A stretch of DNA of 64,000 bases, taken from positions 75,413,079 to 75,477,078 of the forward strand of contig CM024759.1 of assembly GCA_014218235.1 (NCBI GenBank), in the 5' to 3' direction. Below the pieces are notes generated by a model, which ran no database searches, was not told the DNA's origin, and saw only the letters and a list, made by a program, of their open reading frames with translations. Positions 56,501-64,000 of this stretch are shown one piece after another (positions within the stretch are counted from its first letter, which is position 1; every line of letters starts with the position of its first letter). Source of the DNA: Colocasia esculenta (lineage: Eukaryota > Streptophyta > Magnoliopsida > Alismatales > Araceae). Both the position numbers and the translations under genes were made by a program.

Positions 56501-59500
56501 CTTATTTTGGGCAATATGTACTGGTGCTAGTTGCAAGAGTAATTTTAGTATTATATTATACAAGAAAAATGGATAAAATATAAAATAAGAGAATAATTTT
56601 ACAAATATATATCAAATGGGAGGAAATGAGACCTCCTCTCTTCTTGAGGAGAGGGGGCAACCACCACGATAGCAGTGAAGTAATAAGTAGTTCTGGGTCA
56701 TTAGTACGTTAGAAGATTATTACTCTACATTATTATTCTATCTCATTGCTTCTTAGAAACACTCTCCTATTTCTCGTTAGTGGTCGTTTTCCTTACGAGT
56801 AGGTATGTGCCTTATCCATGGGTTTAATTTTCTTTTGTCACCATCATTAATATATTATTATGCTCACATTGCAAGCGCATTCTATTGTTAACCTAATATA
56901 TTAACATATTTATCTTCAAAATTTTGAGGATAACTTCACTTTATTCTCACTCTATCGAAGGCAACATTTGAGAGTGTATAGTGGAGTGATTTCGAGGATG
57001 AAATTGTCGACAAATTTAAATGCTGTTTCAAATACCAACAACCCGTATAGGCTTATGTGAAAAGTGCTTTCAACGCTGAAGAAAGAGATCGACTATAAAA
57101 ATAAATCTCTCTCTATCTCTTCAAAAGTTGCCCTCACGCTGCTTTTCGGGGCAACAATGCCATGTTGACAATGAAATGTCCAATAAAATCTTAAATCCAC
57201 CATGCCTTCCCAAAAAAGATGAAGGGCAATACAGTAAAAGATCTCAAAACTTCTTTTTAACCATGCTGCTCCCAAATGAAAAATTCAACTTTTAAAACCC
57301 ATCATCACAATCTACTATTGTGTCAGAAACTATTTAAAATCCGATTGTAGAAAATTCTGTTTTTAAGACTTTTGTCCCAAACGGTGCCTAAATACGAAAT
57401 ATAGTCTAAATGATTCTTATATTAATATTTTGGACGTATTTACATAGTGAGATGTTAAGGTATTTAAAAAAGTCATTGTGTAAATTCAAAAAGAAGAAGT
57501 CATGGAATTCTCTTACCCCTGAAATTTTTTTTGCTGCATATGATTTTTTGCAAACTTAGGAAAAGGTTAGTCGGTAAAAATATTTCCCAGATTCCCACAA
57601 TATTATTTATTTTTTCTGAAGAGAATTTTTGTCTAGGGAAATAGTTCTTGGAAATTATGTGCCACCTATATTTTCTCTCGCTTCTCTCCTTGCTAGCTCT
57701 GCATGCTATGATTTGGTTTGAGTTGAAATTTTTTACATATATGTTTTTCAGAAATATCTTTTTATATTCTAATATCTCATTATATTATACCATTAGCAAT
57801 CTGTTATATTCCACTAAAAATTCTTAGTTAACTCTAGTTAGAATCTAATCAAAATTGAAAACAAATTTAAAACATTATTAATATCTTATCATCTCTTTCT
57901 CTCTCTTCATTTATTTATCTTTTATTTTCTCATCTCTCTCTTCTTCTGACACCATTTGTCATTCAAAAATTTTTATATGTAAGTAATTCTATCTAAAACT
58001 TTAAGTTTATAGATGAGAATAAAACTATACAGATACTGGCTTATTTTGGGCAATATGTACATGTGCTAGTTACAAGAGTAATTTTAGTATTATATTATAC
58101 AAGTAAAATGGGAAAAATATAAAATAAGAGAATAATTTTACAAATATATATCCAAGGGGAGGAAATGAGACCTCCCCCTCTTCTTGAGGAGAGATGGCAA
58201 CCACCACGATAGCTGTGAAGTAATAAGTAGTTCTGGGTCATTAGTACATGATAAGATTATTACTCTACATTATTATTCTATCTCACTGCTTGTTAGAAAC
58301 GCTCTCCTATTTCTCGTTAGCGGTCGTTTTTCTTACGAGTAGGTATGTGCCTTATCCATGAGTGTAATTTTCTTTTGTCACCATCATTAATATATTATTA
58401 TGCTCACATTGCAAGTGCATTCTATTGTTAACCTAATATATTAACATATTTATCTTCAAAATTTTGAGGATAACTTCACTTTATTCTCACTCTATCGAAT
58501 GCAACATTTAAGAGTGTATAGTGGAGTGATTTCGAGGCTAAAATCGTCGACAAATTCAAACGCCGTTTCAAATACCAACAGCCCGTCTAGGCTTATGTGA
58601 AAAGCGCTTTTAACGCTAAAGAAAGAGACTGAGTATAAAAATAAATCTCTCTCTATCTCTTCAAAAGCTACCCTCAGACTGTTTTTCGGGGCAACAATGC
58701 GATTTTGAGAGTGAAATGTCCAATAAAATCTTAAATCCACCGTGCCTTCCCGAAAAAGATGAAGGGCAATGTAGTAAAAGACCTCAAAACTTCTTTTTAA
58801 CCATGCTGCTCCCAAATGTAAAATTTGACTTTTAAAACCCATCATCACGATCTACTATTGTGTCAGAAATTATTTAAAATCTGATTATAGAAAATTCTAT
58901 TTTTGAGACTTTTGTCCCAAACGGTGCCTAAATACGAAATATAATCTAAATGATTCTTATATTAATATTTTGGACGTATTTACATAGTGAGATGTTAAGG
59001 TATTTAAAAAAGTCATTGTGTAAATTCAAAAAGAAGAAGTTATGGAATTCTCTTACCCCTAGAAAATATTTTTGCTTCATATGATTTTTTGCAAAGTTAG
59101 GAAAATGTTAGTCGGTAAAAATATTTCCCAGATTCTCACAATATTATTTATTTTTTTGAAGAGAATTTTTGTCTAGGGAAATAGTTCTTAGAAATTATGT
59201 GCCACCTATGTTTTCTCTCGCTTCTCTCCTTGCTAGCTCTGCATGCTATGATTTGGTTTGACTTGAAATTTTTTACATATATATTTTTTAGAAATATCTT
59301 TTTATATTCTAATATCTCATTATATTATACCATTAGCAATCCGTTATATTCCACTAAAAATTCTTAGTTAACTCTAGTTAGAATCGGATCAAAATTGAAA
59401 ACAATTTTAAAACATTATTAATATCTTATCATATCTTTCTCTCTCTTCATTTATTTATCTTTTATTTTCTCATCTCTCTCTTTTTCTGACACCATTTGTC

Positions 59501-61250
59501 ATTCAAAATTTTTTATATGCAAGTAATTCTATCTAAAACTTTAAGTTTATAGATGAGAATGAAACTATACAGATACTGGCTTATTTTGGGCAATATGTAC
59601 ATGTGCTAGTTGCAAGAGTAATTTTAGTATTATATTATATAAGAAAAATGGGGAAAATATAAAATAAGAGAATAATTTTACAAATATATATCCAAGGGGA
59701 GGAAATAAGACCTCCCCATCTTCTTGAGGAGAGGGGGCAACCACCACGATAGCAGTGAAGTAATAAGTAGTTCTGGGTCATTAGTACGTGAGAAGATTAT
59801 TACTCTACATTATTATTCTATCTCACTGCTTGAAAGAAACGCTTGAAAGAAACGCTCTCCTATTTCTCGTTAGTGGTCGTTTTTCTTACGAGTAGTTATG
59901 TGCCTTATCCATGGGTTTAGTTTTCTTTTGTCACCGTCATTAATATAATATTATGCTCACATTGCAAGTGCATTCTATTGTTAACCTAATATATTAACAT
60001 ATTTATCTTCAAAATTTTGAGGATAACTTCATTTTATTCTTACTCTATCGAAGGCAACATTTGAGAGTGTATAGTGGAGTGATTTCGAGGCTGAAATCGT
60101 TGACAAATTCAAACGCCGTTTCAAATACCAACAGTCCGGCTAGGCTTATGTGAAAAGCGCTTTCAACGATGAAGAAAGAGATCGACTATAAAAATAAATC
60201 TCTCTCTATCTCTTCAAAAACTACCCTCAGACTACTTTTTGGGGCAACAATGTGATTTTGAGAGTGAAATGTCTAATAAAATCTTAAATCCACCGTGCCT
60301 TCCTAAAAAAGATGAAGGGTAATGCAGTAAAAGACCTCAAAACTTCTTTTTAACCATGCTGCTCCCAAATGAAAAATCCGACTTTTAAAACCCATCATCA
60401 CAATCTACTATTGTGTCAGAAACGATTTATAATTTGATTATAGAAAATTCTATTTTTGAGACTTTTGTCCCAAACGGTGCCTAAATACCAAATATAGTCT
60501 ATATGATTCTTATATTAATATTTTGGACGTATTTACATAGTGAGATGTTAAGGTATTTAAAAAAGTCATTGTGTAAATTCAAAAAGAAGAAGTCATGGAA
60601 TTCTCTTACCCCTTGAAAATATTTGTGCTGCATATGATTTTTTGCAAACTTAGGAAAAGGTTAGTCGATAAAAATATTTCCCAGATTCCCACAATATTAT
60701 ATATTTTTTCTCTAGAGAATTTTTTCTAGGGAAATAGTTCTTAGAAATTATGTGCCACCTATGTTTTCTCTCGCTTCTCTCCTTGCTAGCTCTGCATGCT
60801 ATGATTTGATTTGAGTTGGAATTTTTTACATATATATTTTTCAGAAATGTCTTTTTATATTCTATTATCTCATTATATTATACCATTAGCAATCCGTTAT
60901 ATTTCACTAAAAATTCTTAGTTAACTCTAGTTAGTATCTGATCAAAATTGAAAATAATTTTAAAATATTATTAATATCTTATCATCTCATTCTCTCTCTT
61001 CATTTATTTATTTTTTATTTTCTCATCTCTCTCTTCTTCTAACACCATTTGTCATTATATATTTTTTTATATGCAAGTAATTCTATCTAAAACTTTATGT
61101 TTATAGATGAGAATGAAACTATACAGATAGTGGCTTATTTTGGGCAATATGTACAGGTGCTAGTTGCAAGAGTAATTTTAGTATTATATTATACAAGAAA
61201 AATGAGAAAAATATAAATAAGAGAATAATTTTACAAATATATATCCAATG
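53543..61250. repeat. Tandem array of five 1.54-kb units
   Basis: The unit start AATGAGACCTCC (or a one-base variant) occurs at 53543, 55083, 56623, 58162 and 59702, so the period is 1540, 1540, 1539 and 1540. The whole unit repeats with scattered substitutions and few indels, roughly 95% alike by eye. The last unit ends at about 61250 in AATATATATCCAATGAGG. Units are AT-rich, with a conserved block near unit position 350-700 and a pyrimidine-rich block near 1300. No unit encodes a recognised protein. It ends about 550 bp before the WRNIP1 start codon. Confidence 0.95.
58492..58848 (-). other. Longest open frame in the 1.54-kb units (118 codons)
   Basis: The minus-strand frame in unit 4 reads through the most conserved block. 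Shorter versions of the same frame remain open at 55413-55673 (unit 2) and 57093-57275 (unit 3). Phe/Leu/Glu-rich with no motif I recognise. Retention across copies may simply follow from high copy similarity. Not claimed as a gene. Confidence 0.2.
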
Positions 61251-61797
61251 AGGTTATTTTTAAAATGTTATTTTAAGAATTTTCCACTACATCTAAATTC
61301 ATTTATTTTTTTAAATAAAAGATAATTTAATTAAAAGTTTTATCAAATATTTAATTTATTTTTTAATTTGATAAAAATATAATTTATTACAATACGTGTT
61401 ATCTCTTGATATAATATACGTTAAATTCTGTTACAACAAGAACTTCCTTTGTTATAGTTAAGATTATTAATTAATTTACTCTTAAATAAAAAAGCATCTT
61501 AGCAAATCTTATCTTAATATGTATATTGGTACAATTAATTTTGATCGTAAATGCTACATCAACATTAATGAGCTGGTATTTTTTATTTATATTAGGTTAA
61601 TTATAATTTTTTTCTTAAACATTTAATTTTAATTTGTTTCCTCTATTTATACTGTTTGAAATAACTCCACTCCATATATTTAGTTTTGAATTTATGCCGC
61701 CGTCATCCAACGCCCATAACCTTCTTCGTCTGGCAACAAGTGACGTCGGCGGCCGTCGACGCAGGGGTCTCAACTCGTGGGAGGGAAAGGGATCCAC
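61251..61797 (+). other. Upstream region of the WRNIP1-like gene
   Basis: AT-rich until about 61690, then abruptly GC-rich. TATTTATA at 61644-61651 could be a weak TATA element, about 150 bp before the ATG. The GC jump fits transcription starting near 61690. Confidence 0.35.
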
Positions 61798-63507
61798 ATG
61801 GAAGCAGGAGCGATGGAGCAACTCCTCAGTATGGGCTTCTCGGAGGAGCTCTCTTCCCAGGCCCTGGCCGCCACCGGCGGCGCCTCCGCCCAAGAAGCCG
61901 CCGAATGGATCCTCACCCGTCACCACTACGCCACCGACGGAACGCCTTCCTCCTCCGGTTCTGCGGCCGCTCCTCCGCCTCCGCCTCCGCTGCACGGCCG
62001 CTCCTCTCCTGTTCAACACAGCCTGGACCAGTACTTCGCCGGCAGAACACCTCCCCCGCCGCAGCAGCAGACCCACAAGCTTCCCGTCCCCGCCGGCCAT
62101 TCCCCGCCGCCGCCGCTACCAGCCCTTCCCGAGAGCAAGCGGCCCAAGAGGGCCGCGGTGGTGGCTGAGCCCCTGCCGGAGCGCATGAGGCCCCGCACCG
62201 TCGAGGAGGTCGTCGGGCAGGACCACCTTCTCGGCCCGGGCTCCGTCCTCCGCTCCGCCCTCGACCGCGGCCTCCTTCCTTCGCTCATCCTGTGGGGTCC
62301 CCCCGGCACCGGGAAGACCTCCATCGCCCGCGCCCTCACTGCGCACTCCTCCTCCTCCTACCGCTTCGTCCCCCTCTCCGCCGTCACTGCCACCGTCAAG
62401 GACGTCCGCGACGCCGTCGAGGAGGCGAGGAAGCACCTGAAGGGCCGTTTCCGCACCCTGGGGCCGGCATCGCCGCCGACGAGGACGGTGCTGTTCATGG
62501 ATGAGGTACATCGGTTCAGCCGGGCGCAGCAGGACGCCTTCCTCCCGGCCATCGAGGACGGCAGCGTCGTCTTCGTCGGGGCCACCACCGAGAACCCCTC
62601 CTTCCACCTTACCACGCCCCTCCTCTCCCGCTGCCGCGTCCTCGCCCTCCACCCCCTCGAACCGCGCGACGTCGCCGTTCTTCTGCGCCACGGCGTGGAA
62701 GACACCGAGAGGGGCGTCGCAGCCGGCGTCCGCGGATCAGTCGCCGGCCCTCAGAGTCAGAAGGAGCAGCATTTCGTGCTGGAAGAGGATGCTGCCCAGT
62801 TCTTGTCCCTCAACTGCGACGGGGACGCCCGCGTGGCCCTGAACGCCCTGGAGATCGCCGCCACAATGGCCGTCGAAAGGCACCGCGCCAACGGCGGTGG
62901 CGGTGACGACGCAAAAACGACGACCATCACCCTTGGCGACGCGAAGGAGGCGATGCAAAGCAAGCACCTGGCCTACGATCGTGCCGGCGACGAGCACTAC
63001 AACCTGATCAGCGCGCTGCACAAGTCGATGCGCGGGGGTGACGCGGACGCCGCCATCTACTGGCTGGCGAGGATGCTGGAAGGAGGGGAGCAGCCGCTGT
63101 ACATCGCCAGGCGGCTGGTGAGGTTCGCGAGCGAGGACGTGGGGCTGGCGGACCCCTCGGCTTTGGCCCAGGCTGTCGCCTGCTACCAGGCTTGCCACTT
63201 CATCGGGATGCCCGAGTGCAACGTCAACCTGGCGCAGTGTGTGGCCTACTTGACGCTTGCGCCCAAGTCGGTGGCGGTGTACAAGGCGATCGGGGCGGCG
63301 CAGCGGCTGGTGAGGGAGTCGGGCGGGGGCAACGAAGGGGTGCCCCTGCATCTGAGGAACGCCCCAACGAAGCTGATGAAGGAGATGGGGTACGGGAAGG
63401 GCTACCTGTACCCACCCGACCACCTCGACTGCTCGTCGCAGACGTATATGCCGCCCTCCCTTCTAGGTCATAAGTTTCTCGACTGGCCGCCATCGACAGA
63501 TAAATGA
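61798..63507 (+). CDS. WRNIP1: WRNIP1/RarA-type AAA+ ATPase with UBA domain
   Basis: Intronless, 569 codons, intact. Family members (yeast Mgs1, bacterial RarA, human WRNIP1) are nuclear or nucleoid ATPases acting at stalled replication forks with clamp loader, PCNA and repair polymerases. An N-terminal UBA-like domain (residues 5-45, MGF loop) would bind ubiquitin, for example on PCNA. A Pro/Ala-rich linker follows (about 50-110). The AAA+ module has Walker A GPPGTGKT (167-174), Walker B VLFMDE (231-236), a GATTENPSF sensor segment and an SRCR motif. The C-terminal MgsA-type oligomerisation region covers about 370-560. ATG at 61798 is preferred, being the first in frame before the UBA domain; 61813 is possible. 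No GTG start is needed. GC-rich codon use, strongest at the 5' end. Confidence 0.95.
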   Translation: MEAGAMEQLLSMGFSEELSSQALAATGGASAQEAAEWILTRHHYATDGTPSSSGSAAAPPPPPPLHGRSSPVQHSLDQYFAGRTPPPPQQQTHKLPVPAGHSPPPPLPALPESKRPKRAAVVAEPLPERMRPRTVEEVVGQDHLLGPGSVLRSALDRGLLPSLILWGPPGTGKTSIARALTAHSSSSYRFVPLSAVTATVKDVRDAVEEARKHLKGRFRTLGPASPPTRTVLFMDEVHRFSRAQQDAFLPAIEDGSVVFVGATTENPSFHLTTPLLSRCRVLALHPLEPRDVAVLLRHGVEDTERGVAAGVRGSVAGPQSQKEQHFVLEEDAAQFLSLNCDGDARVALNALEIAATMAVERHRANGGGGDDAKTTTITLGDAKEAMQSKHLAYDRAGDEHYNLISALHKSMRGGDADAAIYWLARMLEGGEQPLYIARRLVRFASEDVGLADPSALAQAVACYQACHFIGMPECNVNLAQCVAYLTLAPKSVAVYKAIGAAQRLVRESGGGNEGVPLHLRNAPTKLMKEMGYGKGYLYPPDHLDCSSQTYMPPSLLGHKFLDWPPSTDK

Positions 63508-64000
63508 GATGGTCAAGCAAGAAAACAGTCTAGACTGGCAGGATTCTGATGACCTGCAAGAAGTGAGCATTTTGGTTGGGGAATTCAGAATTTCTCCTTT
63601 TTGTTGTTCGTACCTATGTGCATAAATTTTGGGCGGCCTTCTTTTGTTTTGCGATTGTGGCTCCGGATGTATCACTCACCTTGGAGAGAAATGCTTGGAG
63701 TTGCATGCTGCTGTTTATGCTAGGACGACCTCTTGGGTGCTTCTCAAAGGTAACGAAGCCATTTGTTTGCTTTCAGAATGCCATCCCATTTATGATTTTG
63801 GTTCTACTTCTTATGGGCTCTCCAATTTTTTTTGTATGAGAACTTGATCTTTTATGTTTCTTTTAAGTTTGTGTTATGGAATTGCAGACAACGTTCTGGC
63901 TTCCATTAAAGTGAGAAGCAAATAACTGGAGCAAGTATTTAGCTAGACCATATTTCTTGTTCATAACTAAATACGTATGTATCATATAGCTCCTATTACA
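63508..64000 (+). other. 3' flank of the WRNIP1-like gene
   Basis: Probable 3' untranslated region and beyond. T-rich stretches such as TTTTATGTTTC occur after 63850. Short open frames show no motif. The window ends without another gene. Confidence 0.4.

Noticed and set aside
61615..62100. Minus-strand 161-codon frame over the WRNIP1 start
   Set aside because: Shadow of the GC-rich coding strand; no motif, and it overlaps a well-supported gene.
62116..63423. Minus-strand frames of 191 and 228 codons inside WRNIP1
   Set aside because: Typical antisense shadows in high-GC3 coding DNA, low-complexity composition.

Overview
The window is nuclear DNA of a flowering plant. The two host genes have plant architecture: one has eight exons with canonical GT-AG introns, and the other is intronless with a very GC-rich, Ala/Pro-rich 5' end, a base-composition gradient common in monocots. 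The DNA between them is packed with plant transposon lineages (Tat/Retand and chromovirus-type Ty3/gypsy, Ty1/copia, L1, SINE, hAT and MULE MITEs, Helitron-like ends). A monocot, perhaps a non-grass, is my best guess; the sequence does not prove it.

Layout. 1-2640: two LTR-like fragments of different gypsy families. 3752-5016: a long-TIR DNA element carrying a tandemly duplicated piece of a host gene (untranslated leader plus first exon). 5520-5815: a tRNA-derived SINE. 6485-16860: a nearly full-length Tat/Retand retrotransposon with about 98-99% identical LTRs and target duplication AAATA. It has broken gag-pol and, on the opposite strand, a spliced two-exon gene with its own TATA box. 17409-17589: a MULE-type MITE. 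17721-29870: head-to-tail Helitron-like units. One is split by a hAT MITE (target duplication ACTAGGAC), and that MITE is split by a 9.6-kb non-autonomous retrotransposon with 3.1-kb LTRs (target duplication GACAC), giving a three-level nest. 30611-31093: an opposite-strand Helitron-like element. 32583-39534: hAT MITEs, a CpG-rich minisatellite, a Ty1/copia pol relic, a second copy of the SINE and foldback repeats.

40664-51939 is the first host gene, a mitochondrial carrier of the basic amino acid (BAC1-like) type, 309 codons in eight exons. Its 8.55-kb first intron holds an L1 relic, a 1.3-kb hAT element built as a giant palindrome, a promoter-like array of alternating 13-mers, a hairpin-bearing 85-bp tandem array and a small MITE. 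Exon 2 has no ATG and is found only by homology and splice sites.

52731-53525 holds two small inverted-repeat elements. 53543-61250 is a tandem array of five 1.54-kb units. It ends about 550 bp before the second host gene (61798-63507), an intact WRNIP1/RarA-type AAA+ ATPase with an N-terminal UBA domain, probably acting at stalled replication forks.

The two host genes have no evident functional link. Everything else is mobile or repeated DNA. I see no new multi-gene system. The most unusual points are the spliced antisense gene in the Tat element, the helically spaced CTGTCGACAG palindromes in the large LTR element, the alternating 13-mer cluster upstream of a TATA box in the carrier intron, and the 1.54-kb array next to WRNIP1.
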